Origin: Bacteroidota bacterium
GTDB taxonomy: Bacteria > Bacteroidota > Bacteroidia > Chitinophagales > LD1
Assembly: GCA_947475165.1 (NCBI GenBank)
Contig: CANJLD010000010.1
Coordinates: forward strand, 62,001-126,000
Reading direction: 5' to 3'
DNA length: 64,000 bases
The notes below the pieces were generated by a model. The model saw only the letters and a program-made list of their open reading frames with translations. It was not told the origin of the DNA and ran no database searches. Position 1 is the stretch's first letter, and each line of letters opens with the position of its first letter. Positions 44,312 through 51,832 of the stretch are shown here, piece by piece. A program made the translations under genes and the position numbers.

Positions 44312-45100
44312 ATGAAAGCTGTCTGCACTTTGTTGTTTGCATTTTTCGCGCTAAGTTCTTTTGCTTCTGATAGTATTCCAAAGCCGTTTAAATGGGGGTT
44401 TAAGTTTAATTACGAGGCAGTGCGCTCGGTGCCCCGCTACTTATATATAGAGGACAAAAAGAAAGCAGCGGAATTCAATTTCACTTTTCTGAATATTGGT
44501 TGGGGGTTTCAGATATATGAGAAGAAGCAAAGAAACTATCATGAGATTTCCTTATCGCGAATCTGGTACTCGAATAACCGAGAGGGATACCGGAGTGTGC
44601 GAATTAATGCCTTAGATTCTTCACGGATGTACAGAAACAATGAAAATTTTCAGATAGGATTAAGATACAGCTATTACCTGCAAACAAGCAGCAGAAAAAA
44701 AGAGAAAAGGCACAAGTTCTTTCTCGAATTTCCTTTCGAAATTTTTTACCATAAAAATACTGCGGGCTGGTACCATGATTTTGATACGCTGAATAATTAC
44801 AAACCAAGCGAGGCTTACGAGAGCGATGTGGTTGGTTTTAGTTTTGGCATAACACCTCATTACCATTATTTTATTACCAATCAGGTATACCTTGACGTTG
44901 CCATACCGGTGGCATACACCGGTATGTATTGCTTTACCCGCACTTACAGCGATGACGGAACACCCCTTGGTTTTGTAATGAATAAAAGTTCAGGCTACTT
45001 TAACGAGTTTGGAAATGTTATACCTTTCTCTCTTCGCCTTTCGCTGGGGGTAAAACTCTATACACCGCAAAAGAAGAAACCGTTAATGACTACTCAATAA
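44312..45100 (+). CDS. Exported beta-barrel-like protein of unknown function
   Basis: A 262-residue protein with a signal peptide (about 1-18, SFAS). The rest has alternating aromatic strands (FKWGFKFNY, EISLSRIWYSN, FQIGLRYSYYLQ, LRLSLGVKLY) typical of small outer-membrane barrels. Unlike its neighbours in the island it has two ACCGGT sites near the 3' third. It lies between palindromes C and D. Confidence 0.7.
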   Translation: MKAVCTLLFAFFALSSFASDSIPKPFKWGFKFNYEAVRSVPRYLYIEDKKKAAEFNFTFLNIGWGFQIYEKKQRNYHEISLSRIWYSNNREGYRSVRINALDSSRMYRNNENFQIGLRYSYYLQTSSRKKEKRHKFFLEFPFEIFYHKNTAGWYHDFDTLNNYKPSEAYESDVVGFSFGITPHYHYFITNQVYLDVAIPVAYTGMYCFTRTYSDDGTPLGFVMNKSSGYFNEFGNVIPFSLRLSLGVKLYTPQKKKPLMTTQ

Positions 45101-45132
45101 CCGGACTATGCTTGACAGAACACATTACCCCT

Positions 45133-45160
45133 CGCAGAGTCTCCGTCTCGGGACTCTGCG
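45133..45160. repeat. REP palindrome copy D
   Basis: Identical to copy A, including the flanking bases on both sides (46 nt in all). Confidence 0.9.
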
Positions 45161-45211
45161 TGATTGAATAGAGAAGCCAAACAAAATGCCCGCGAATGCG
45201 GGGCGTGGTGC

Positions 45212-45931
45212 TTACCTATCTGCAAAGAAACCTTGAAAAACACCATTTGTCACGTGAATGGAGTCATGAGGTGCATTCGTATTGAAGAGCTTACACTTGA
45301 AATTAAATTTTACCAATATTACTCTTGCCTCTGAATTTCTGATAATGTTATCTATGTACAGTTTCACCCAGTCAATCTCATGAGATGTTGCATTGTTGTA
45401 TTTTACTTCTGTTATCTCAAAATGATTAAATGTATCAAGATGAGCGGGCGTTGGTAAAACAAAACCAAATGAATTTTGAAAAACATATGGGTTGGTAGTT
45501 GTATTTAATATGATGTTAACCCCTTGTTTGTTTTGTAGGTGCTGTATCTCAAGTATTCCTGTTTTGAATGCGTCATAAAAATCAACCTCATTTTTGGGAA
45601 CCCATCCCCCTTCTATAGAATCCATTTGCGTTTTCAAGAAGTATTTTTGAAAACTTATTGCAACTAAGGGCTTGTTACTTTTATCCTGGAGAATACTATT
45701 GTAGTGCATTAACACACTATCTGACGATGGGTCTGACAGAGTTGCAATTGTTCTTCCTGGTATTAATTGAAAGTTTGAATTCCCCACTTTGTATTCAGCA
45801 TAACCAGTGTAGCTATCCGCTCCTGCATCATACTTCAATATGAATGCCGCTGCTGGAACAAAAACTGTTTTGCCGCAACCAAACTGAAGTAGAATAAAAA
45901 CTACTGCCAGTAATTTGAAGAGTGCTTTCAT
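45212..45931 (-). CDS. Lipoprotein of unknown function, passenger of the REP-bounded unit
   Basis: A 239-residue protein with a lipobox (LLQFGC, Cys19). The mature part is beta-rich with AAFILKYDAGADSYTGYAEY, FEITEVKYNN and a C-terminal FQGFFADR. I do not recognise it. Its start codon and 67 bp upstream are the same as those of the RAYT gene, so expression of both may follow the same promoter. It carries no ACCGGT site. Confidence 0.7.
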   Translation of the reverse strand: MKALFKLLAVVFILLQFGCGKTVFVPAAAFILKYDAGADSYTGYAEYKVGNSNFQLIPGRTIATLSDPSSDSVLMHYNSILQDKSNKPLVAISFQKYFLKTQMDSIEGGWVPKNEVDFYDAFKTGILEIQHLQNKQGVNIILNTTTNPYVFQNSFGFVLPTPAHLDTFNHFEITEVKYNNATSHEIDWVKLYIDNIIRNSEARVILVKFNFKCKLFNTNAPHDSIHVTNGVFQGFFADR

Positions 45932-46005
45932 GTGGGTTAAATGTAAAAATTTTTGTGGTGGGTTGGTCGTTCAGTCCCGCAGAGTCCCGAGGCGGTGACT
46001 CTGCG
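45929..46005. repeat. Right-end repeat with REP palindrome copy E
   Basis: The palindrome is at 45978-46005 (centre ccgaggcggt), followed by gggggcttttttata, so it may also work as a terminator in the + direction. The first 67 bp copy the RAYT leader. Confidence 0.85.
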
Positions 46006-46021
46006 GGGGGCTTTTTTATAA

Positions 46022-46711
46022 TTATCCCACCACCGGCCTCTGCGCCCACTTAAAAATAACCTTACCGGCAGTAAGCACTAATGCAGTGCTTAAGCCAACA
46101 GTGCCGGCAATCATTCTTCCCTTTCCGTTCCATACATCGGCATTGCCCATGTTTGGAGCCTGTGCCTGTGCAAAGCCCGAGAAAGTGCCCACAAAAGCAG
46201 CGGTATTCCAGTGTGGTATATTAGCATAGTTAATAGCCGCATTGCTGTTAATATAAGTAGCCCAGGCGCCCGGTGCGGCAACTACGGCTTTCCAGTAAGC
46301 ATCGCTTGCCTTGGCTAAACCAATAGCCCCGTAAATAGATGTTTTAGAAATAGTATTGATATCGCTTTGTGTTAGTTGCTCGGTGCAGGCATCAAAAAAA
46401 TCGCCCATGCTGTCAATGCTTTGTTCTTTAATACCGCAAAACACTGCATCTATCATAGCAGCTTCGCTGCCATCAAAATTAAGGTTCTGTGCATTTTTTG
46501 AATTTACATAATCGTTTACACTGTTGGCCATAGCAATGACAATAAACGGCAGTTCGTCCGGTGGCTCGGGTAAGGCAGCTAAATAAGCCTCTATAGTAGC
46601 GCTAAGGTCATCGTAAGTAGGGCTGCCGGGCAGGTTGGCTATAATATAGTCTAAGCCATCGGTAAATAAAGTATCGCCTTGTTTGTAAGGGTTTAAAACG
46701 GGAATTGCCAT
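46022..46711 (-). CDS. Protein of unknown function with C-terminal hydrophobic segment
   Basis: A 229-residue protein without a signal peptide. The N-terminal two thirds are helical (YDDLSATIEAYLAAL; DAVFCGIKEQSIDSMGDFFDACTEQLTQSD), then a Gly/Ala-rich stretch and one hydrophobic helix (MIAGTVGLSTALVLTAGKVIF) near the C-terminus. I do not recognise the family. Its upstream region is the 42-bp array at 46776. It carries no ACCGGT site. Confidence 0.65.
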   Translation of the reverse strand: MAIPVLNPYKQGDTLFTDGLDYIIANLPGSPTYDDLSATIEAYLAALPEPPDELPFIVIAMANSVNDYVNSKNAQNLNFDGSEAAMIDAVFCGIKEQSIDSMGDFFDACTEQLTQSDINTISKTSIYGAIGLAKASDAYWKAVVAAPGAWATYINSNAAINYANIPHWNTAAFVGTFSGFAQAQAPNMGNADVWNGKGRMIAGTVGLSTALVLTAGKVIFKWAQRPVVG

Positions 46712-46775
46712 GTGTTGAAATTTATAGGTTTAAAAATTTACTTCCTGCCGGTATTAACCGGTTTGCCGTTCGAAA

Positions 46776-47063
46776 ATTCACGGAATACATCGTGTAATTC
46801 CTGTTTTCATCTCAATCATTCCCGGAATACATGCTGTAATTCCTGTTTTCATCTCAGTCATTCCCGGAATACAGGCTGTAATTCCTGTTTTCATCTCAAT
46901 CATTCCCGGAATACACACTGTAATTCCTGTTTTCATCTCAATCATTCCCGGAATACATGCTGTAATTCCTGTTTTCATCTCAATCATTCCCGGAATACAT
47001 GCTGTAATTCCTGTTTTTAGTCAACTAATTCCCGGTTTAATTGCAGTAGAAACAGGAATACTT
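46776..47063. repeat. Second tandem array with a 42-bp period
   Basis: Units start at 46776, 46818, 46860, 46902, 46944 and 46986, with a degenerate seventh from 47028. Each has attcccggaatac, a variable 3-4-base centre, then tgtaattcc, so that ggaat-aca and tgt-attcc form an imperfect dyad around a variable core, followed by tgttttcatctcaatc. Frames on both strands stay open (for example a 14-residue MIEMKTGITACIPG repeat), but without start or family support. It fills most of the 360-bp gap between two minus-strand genes. Confidence 0.92.
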
Positions 47064-47071
47064 TCATTCAG

Positions 47072-47719
47072 TCAGGCTACTAATACTAATACTACCTGCG
47101 AGTAGGGCGGCACACCCGTATCTTTATTAGTAATTACCTGCTTGCGGCAGTAAATTTTAGTGCCGGGCACTGCACCGCTTACCCAGTTAACACTGCTGCG
47201 GGTAGATACCACAGCGGTGGTAAAATTGATGCCGTTGCTGCTGGTTTGAAAAATGTAAGAAGCAACTATCCCCTTATCGGCAGCCTTAGAGGTAAAGCGC
47301 AGCATACCTTGTGTATTAACTACATTAGTTACGGCAAAATCGGGCTTTACCCTAGCGTTAGTAGTTTTTACCCGCATTCCGCAGCCTTGAATAATCTGAC
47401 GCGATGCTTCTTCGTTTGCTGCACTATCTGAAGCTAACTGCACTTCGGCTTTAAGCATGTTAGCATCGTTTACTACTGCTGCCAGCGAAATGTCGCGCGT
47501 AGCAGCTGTGCCTTCGGCACGGGTGCCTGCTGCGGCTTCATCGGCAACTAAGGTGGCAATGCGCCCGTTAATAGCGGTAACCACACCCGCTGCAAGGGTA
47601 ATATAAGTGTTGCCCGGTGCGGTAGTCAGTTTAAGCATAAGTTCGTGCATATCGCTTATAAACTGAGGAACTTTGCGCGAAATGGCGAATACTGCAATAA
47701 TTCGTTTTTTGTAAGCCAT
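47072..47719 (-). CDS. Cytosolic or non-classically exported protein with Fn3-like C-terminus
   Basis: A 215-residue protein. The first 130 residues are helical and Ala-rich (LMLKLTTAPGN ... DISLAAVVNDANMLKAEVQLASDSAANEEA). The last 80 residues resemble one fibronectin type III-like beta-sandwich (ASYIFQTSSNGINFTTAVVS ... YCRKQVITNKDTG). No signal peptide and no known family. It is divergent from the XRE regulator, and its 5' region carries two direct repeats that could be operators. It carries no ACCGGT site. Confidence 0.65.
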   Translation of the reverse strand: MAYKKRIIAVFAISRKVPQFISDMHELMLKLTTAPGNTYITLAAGVVTAINGRIATLVADEAAAGTRAEGTAATRDISLAAVVNDANMLKAEVQLASDSAANEEASRQIIQGCGMRVKTTNARVKPDFAVTNVVNTQGMLRFTSKAADKGIVASYIFQTSSNGINFTTAVVSTRSSVNWVSGAVPGTKIYCRKQVITNKDTGVPPYSQVVLVLVA

Positions 47720-47790
47720 GATGTTTTGTTTTTAGGTGATGAAATAATGAGGGCAAACATACAGGCGCAGGCAGACCTCTGAAAGTTTTT

Positions 47791-47835
47791 ACGGTTGTGC
47801 CGTGAAACCAAAACGGTTGTTTCGTGAAACCGTTT
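47791..47835. promoter_or_regulatory. Direct repeats upstream of the Fn3-like gene, possible operators
   Basis: Two copies of ACGGTTGTKYCGTGAAACC start at 47791 and 47813, 22 bp apart. The second also forms a palindrome AAACGGTT / AACCGTTT (47811-47818 and 47828-47835). Confidence 0.55.
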
Positions 47836-47948
47836 TTGGAACATTTTGGGAACCTGACTAAGAAAGGCTTAAAACAGGCGTTTTACCAATGTCACAGAAT
47901 TGTCATTTTTTTAAGAAAACCCGAATATTTTCCTTTTCTATTATAAAA

Positions 47949-47993
47949 TTTACAACCACAATCAGCGTTTTTACAACCAAACAGGTTGTAAAA
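47949..47993. promoter_or_regulatory. Palindromic candidate operator in front of the XRE regulator
   Basis: A perfect inverted repeat TTTTACAACC-aaaca-GGTTGTAAAA (47969-47993), with another TTTACAACC half-site at 47949-47957, 21 bp (two helical turns) from the first. It ends 40 bp before the regulator ATG, a typical autoregulatory position. Confidence 0.65.
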
Positions 47994-48033
47994 CCCGGAA
48001 CCATTATTTATAAAACCCCCTAAATAACCGGTT

Positions 48034-48384
48034 ATGTATGCAAACGAAAACCTTCGCAATTGGCGTTTAACCCGAGGCTATAAACAATATTATATGGGCA
48101 AGCAGGTAGGCATAACCGCACAGGCTTACGGCAAAATAGAACGGGCAGAAAGCCAGCTTACCAAAGAGGCAGCCATTAAATTTGCCCTCGCGCTTGATAT
48201 ACCTTTAGAGGAAATTTATATTGGCGAAGGCAGTGTTGCTAAAGAAAAAACCCTGACCCCAAAAGAGGCAGAGCTTTACGAAAAACTAATGCAGGAAAAA
48301 GACGAACGGATAAAAGATAAAGACAAAGTAATTGCCTTACAGGAAATTATAATACAGGAAAGAGAGAAGAAGAAAAAGAGGTAA
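48034..48384 (+). CDS. XRE-family HTH regulator with C-terminal coiled coil
   Basis: A 116-residue protein. The helix-turn-helix is at about 4-60 (RNWRLTRGYKQYYMGKQVGITAQAYGKIERAESQL), then a loop IPLEEIYIGEG, and a charged helix to the end (EAELYEKLMQEKDERIKDKDKV) suited to dimerisation. The palindrome just upstream suggests it regulates itself, and it may also act on the divergent Fn3-like gene at 47719. Such solitary XRE proteins are common in accessory islands. Confidence 0.88.
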   Translation: MYANENLRNWRLTRGYKQYYMGKQVGITAQAYGKIERAESQLTKEAAIKFALALDIPLEEIYIGEGSVAKEKTLTPKEAELYEKLMQEKDERIKDKDKVIALQEIIIQEREKKKKR

Positions 48385-48390
48385 CTGCTT

Positions 48391-49134
48391 TTACTTTACC
48401 ATGCTAAGCATAAACACATAATCATGACTTACGTATTTTTGGCCTTCGCGCTCAAAATTTACCTGGCTGGCAATATTATGCAGACGGGCAGAACCGGTGG
48501 CGTAGCGGCAGCCGCCTTCTTTCATGGCGCGCTGCAGGTAGCGGGCTATATTGGTAAACAAATGTTTTTGCCGGTGTTGCGGAAGTAAACCTATATAAGG
48601 AGTGTAAGAGTTTTCGCCTTTAAATTCGGTAGCCGCACAGCCTATAAATGCTCCGTTTAGTTTTATGAGCCAACCGCGTTTGGCGGGGTTGCCCTGCCCA
48701 AAATAATTAGTGGCAATGTGGTTGGCAAAATTTTCTATCTGCAATTCTATTGGAAAATATTTCTCCAGCATTTCGTTTCTGAAAAACCCCATCGGCACTT
48801 CGGTGTAACTGTCTTTTACCAGCTGTTTCATTTGCTCCTGCTGCCTGCCATTGCAGGGTATAAATTCCATTTCGGGAAGTTCTAAAGGCGGCACTTCGTA
48901 TGTATGTAAATCGAGATTGTATAACCGGTGAATATCGAGCAGGTGAAAAGGAAAGCCTATGCGGTTTAGTAAAACAAAAAGGTCGTCACCGGGGTTCAGA
49001 ATTTTTAAGCGGACAAAATCAAATTGCTCTTCTATAATTTGCTGGCGAAGTACTTCCGGGTTTTGCAATACCCCTTCGTACCGCCCGAACTTTATGTGGA
49101 AGAGTTTGCTTTCGTTTTCAGAATGAATAATCAT
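48391..49134 (-). CDS. GNAT-family N-acetyltransferase
   Basis: A 247-residue protein with a C-terminal GNAT domain: GAFIGCAATEF (strand 4), the acetyl-CoA loop GLLPQHRQKHLFTNIARYL (about 187-205), and a final strand near NFEREGQKYV. The N-terminal 110 residues resemble the extra domain of WecD/dTDP-fucosamine acetyltransferases, so a nucleotide-sugar or amino-sugar acceptor is possible. It is convergent with the XRE gene (6 bp between stops). Confidence 0.82.
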   Translation of the reverse strand: MIIHSENESKLFHIKFGRYEGVLQNPEVLRQQIIEEQFDFVRLKILNPGDDLFVLLNRIGFPFHLLDIHRLYNLDLHTYEVPPLELPEMEFIPCNGRQQEQMKQLVKDSYTEVPMGFFRNEMLEKYFPIELQIENFANHIATNYFGQGNPAKRGWLIKLNGAFIGCAATEFKGENSYTPYIGLLPQHRQKHLFTNIARYLQRAMKEGGCRYATGSARLHNIASQVNFEREGQKYVSHDYVFMLSMVK

Positions 49135-49194
49135 CAGCCACTAATTACACGAATTAAATACAAATTGAAATTACCTTAACTCCGAAAGGCTTTT

Positions 49195-49283
49195 TGTCAT
49201 TCCGAACGTAGGCTTTGCGAAGTGAGGAATCTTGTATTTCATTGGTAAACAAAATACAAGATACCTCGTTCCTCGGTATGACA
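49195..49283. repeat. REPIN-like inverted repeat between dapF and the GNAT gene
   Basis: Long imperfect inverted repeat: tgtcattccgaac ... gaggaatcttgtattt on the left and its complement (aaatacaagatacctcg ... tatgaca) on the right, with a short loop near 49242. Confidence 0.75.
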
Positions 49284-49336
49284 AAGCGCTTTTTTGCTGT
49301 CTTCCGAATAACTCTGGTTCAAACCCTTTCGGGGTT

Positions 49337-50116
49337 TTATATCTCCACCGTTCCTTCAAAAACCTTTTCAGCCGGACCCACCAGGTAAATATTCCGGTAG
49401 CCTCTGCCTGACGGCTCAAATTTTATCAGCAATTTACCACCGGGGGTTTCAATGTTCACTTCGTTCATCAGCGTTCCGCTTTTTGAAGCCAAAGCCAGCG
49501 CACTTGCCACCACACCGGTGCCGCAGCTTAGTGTTTCGCCCTCTACTCCTCTTTCGTAGGTGCGCACAAACAATTCGTTACTGCTTTTCTTTTCTGCAAA
49601 ATTTACGTTGATGCCTTCGGCAGCAAATCTCTCCGAGTAACGAATTTTCTGCGCCTCCTCTACTACTTTCAAATTACTTACTCCGTTTACAAACTGAACA
49701 TAATGTGGCGAACCGGTGTTCAGCACATAATCGCTGTTATAGTTTTCTATCGCCTCCACATCTTTCATTTTAAGCGATACAACGCCATTGCTCAAAATTT
49801 CGCCTTCGTGCTCGCCATCTATTGCCGTAAATTTACAACGGGCAGAAATTAAACCCAAATCATGCGCAAATTGAATCAGACATCTTCCACCATTTCCGCA
49901 CATCGAGCTTTCGTTTCCATCGCTGTTGAAATACACCATCTCAAAATCATAACCCGCTTTGTTTTGCAGGTAAATAAGTCCATCGCCCCCAATACCAAAT
50001 CTGCGGTTACACAATTTTTCGATGGTGGCGCGTTCATTAGTTAAACCGGAGGTGCGATTGTCAATCATCACAAAATCGTTTCCGGTGCCCTGGTATTTAT
50101 AGAATTTAACGAGCAT
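49337..50116 (-). CDS. dapF: Diaminopimelate epimerase
   Basis: A 259-residue enzyme that converts LL- to meso-diaminopimelate for lysine and peptidoglycan synthesis. The catalytic cysteines are Cys73 (SMCGNGGRC) and Cys198 (LSCGTGVVA). The N-terminal signature YQGTGNDFVMID and FGIGGDGLIYL are also present. It is divergent from htrA. A ccctttcggggtttt sequence at its 3' end may help termination. Confidence 0.96.
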   Translation of the reverse strand: MLVKFYKYQGTGNDFVMIDNRTSGLTNERATIEKLCNRRFGIGGDGLIYLQNKAGYDFEMVYFNSDGNESSMCGNGGRCLIQFAHDLGLISARCKFTAIDGEHEGEILSNGVVSLKMKDVEAIENYNSDYVLNTGSPHYVQFVNGVSNLKVVEEAQKIRYSERFAAEGINVNFAEKKSSNELFVRTYERGVEGETLSCGTGVVASALALASKSGTLMNEVNIETPGGKLLIKFEPSGRGYRNIYLVGPAEKVFEGTVEI

Positions 50117-50157
50117 TAAGTATAAGTGTTAAAACGTTTTAATTCAAGTAACTTTAG

Positions 50158-50190
50158 CTTGCAAAATTCATTGAATAGGAAATAAATTTG
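50158..50190 (+). promoter_or_regulatory. Candidate htrA promoter
   Basis: CTTG at 50158-50161, 21 nt, then TAAATTTG at 50183-50190 (perfect TAnnTTTG). This would give a leader of about 40-45 nt before the ATG. Confidence 0.5.
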
Positions 50191-50239
50191 TGCTGCAATC
50201 GTTTTCAAGTTCAAAGCATAAAAATAAAAATCAAAAAAT

Positions 50240-51733
50240 ATGAGTATCAGAAAAATCGGATTCACCGCCTTTGTTGCCTTCGTAAGCGCCTTTGCCGCTG
50301 TAGCAACATTCAATTATTTCGGCTTTAACAAGCAACAGGTTTCTATAGTTGAAGGAACTCCTGCAAAGTTTGCCGCCTATGAAAAAAGCAACACTTCGCA
50401 GCCTATCGATTTTCGGTATGCGGCCGCTACATCTACACCGAGTGTAGTGCATATCAAATCTACCTTTAAAGCCGAAAGAGTAACTTCTAATGGTTACCAA
50501 GACCCTTTTCAGGATTTGTTTGGCAACGATTTCTATAAATATTTTCATGGACAAAATCCATATAAACCACAAGCTCAGGTAGCCACCGGTTCCGGTGTAA
50601 TTGTTTCTAAAGACGGGTATATAGTAACCAACAATCACGTAGTAGAAAATGCCGATGAGGTAGAGGTGATGATGAGCAATAACAAAAGTTATAAAGCAAA
50701 AATTATAGGCCGCGATGCCGATACCGATTTGGCTCTCGTAAAAATAGAAGCCAGCGAACTACCGGCTATTGATTTTGCCAATTCAGATTCTGTGTTGATT
50801 GGCGAATGGGTAATGGCAGTGGGTAATCCTTTTAATTTGGAATCAACAGTTACAGCAGGTATTGTAAGTGCCAAAAGCAGAAACATAAATCTGTTAGGTA
50901 ATCAGGAACAGAAACAAAACAACACTGCTATCGAATCGTTTATTCAAACAGATGCTGCTGTGAATCCCGGCAACAGCGGTGGAGCTTTAGTAAATGTAAA
51001 TGGTGAGCTAGTGGGTATCAATACCGCTATTGCTTCGCCTACCGGTACGTATGCCGGTTATTCGTTTGCGGTTCCATCAAACATTGTAAAGAAGGTAATT
51101 TTCGATTTAAAGAAATTCGGAATAAGTCAGCGCGGATTTTTGGGTGTATCTATCCGCACTATGGATGATAAAACCGCTAAAGAAGTCGGCTTCGATAAAC
51201 CTTACGGGGTGTATGTAGATGGAGTGAACAAAGGCTCTGCTGCCGAAGAATCGGGCTTAAGAAATAAAGATGTGATTACTAAAATTAACGGTGTAAAGGT
51301 AAACTCATCACCGGAGTTGCAGGAGCAGGTTGCGCGCTATAGCCCCGGTGATAAATTAGAGGTAGAAGTTATACGCGATGGAAAAACTTCCTCAATCAAT
51401 GTAACGCTCAAGAACAAATACAACACCGTAGCACAAATTGATAACACCAAAGATATTCTGAACGTATTGGGCATAAAGGTTGAAAATCTTTCTGCCGGAG
51501 AATTAAGAAACTTAGGTGTGCAGGGTGGAGTAAAAGTAACTGACCTTCAAAACGGAAAGCTTTTAGAGTTTACCGATATTAAAAAGGGATTTGTAATAAC
51601 CCAGATTGACGACCAACCGGTAAACAATGTAGACGACTTTGTAAATATGCTGAAAGAGAAAAATGGGAAAGTGTTGATAGAAGGAATTTATCCGAACAAG
51701 CCAATGAGTTACTTGTATGCGTTTAGGATGTAA
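50240..51733 (+). CDS. Deg/HtrA periplasmic serine protease
   Basis: A 497-residue protein with an N-terminal membrane/signal segment (about 5-29). The trypsin-like domain has His133 (NNHVV), Asp163 (ADTDLAL) and Ser246 (GNSGG). Two PDZ domains follow (about 285-385 and 400-497). These proteases degrade misfolded envelope proteins. The second PDZ is more divergent. The gene is divergent from dapF with its own promoter-like box and is followed by a very long hairpin. Confidence 0.93.
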   Translation: MSIRKIGFTAFVAFVSAFAAVATFNYFGFNKQQVSIVEGTPAKFAAYEKSNTSQPIDFRYAAATSTPSVVHIKSTFKAERVTSNGYQDPFQDLFGNDFYKYFHGQNPYKPQAQVATGSGVIVSKDGYIVTNNHVVENADEVEVMMSNNKSYKAKIIGRDADTDLALVKIEASELPAIDFANSDSVLIGEWVMAVGNPFNLESTVTAGIVSAKSRNINLLGNQEQKQNNTAIESFIQTDAAVNPGNSGGALVNVNGELVGINTAIASPTGTYAGYSFAVPSNIVKKVIFDLKKFGISQRGFLGVSIRTMDDKTAKEVGFDKPYGVYVDGVNKGSAAEESGLRNKDVITKINGVKVNSSPELQEQVARYSPGDKLEVEVIRDGKTSSINVTLKNKYNTVAQIDNTKDILNVLGIKVENLSAGELRNLGVQGGVKVTDLQNGKLLEFTDIKKGFVITQIDDQPVNNVDDFVNMLKEKNGKVLIEGIYPNKPMSYLYAFRM

Positions 51734-51758
51734 ACCCCCAACCCCCTAAAGGGGGCTT

Positions 51759-51801
51759 AAATGCAAACAGCCGATGAAGTCTTCATCGGCTGTTTGCATT
51801 T
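51759..51801. terminator. Long perfect palindrome after htrA, nested in a second inverted repeat
   Basis: Arms of 21 bp (aaatgcaaacagccgatgaag and its complement) with a single central t. It is flanked by an outer G/C-rich inverted repeat (51734-51758 with 51813-51842, ccccctaaaggggg-type). The outer right arm overlaps the end of the next minus-strand gene. It may end transcription from both sides. Confidence 0.8.
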
Positions 51802-51832
51802 TGTATTGGCTGTTAAGTCCCCTTTAGGGGAT

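Larger units (their letters stand above)
45123..46005. mobile_element. Putative non-autonomous passenger unit with RAYT-type ends
   Basis: The left end (45123-45168) is identical to 43011-43056 and the right end (45929-46005) nearly identical to 43658-43734. The gene between them is a lipoprotein unrelated to RAYT. It has the layout of the RAYT unit with the transposase replaced. Confidence 0.65.

Noticed and set aside
46712-47020. Cys/Asn/His-rich repeat frame (+) and MIEMKTGI repeat frame (-)
   Set aside because: Same explanation as for the first array: a 42-bp unit without stops. Variation between units is placed as a DNA dyad core rather than as conservative amino acid changes.
46776-47063. 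CRISPR array
   Set aside because: Only 3-4 bases vary per unit, far too few for spacers, and no cas genes are present.
46022-47719. Prophage or tailocin fragment
   Set aside because: The Ala-rich unknown proteins near an XRE regulator raised the idea, but no capsid, tail, lysis, integrase or att signature is present.
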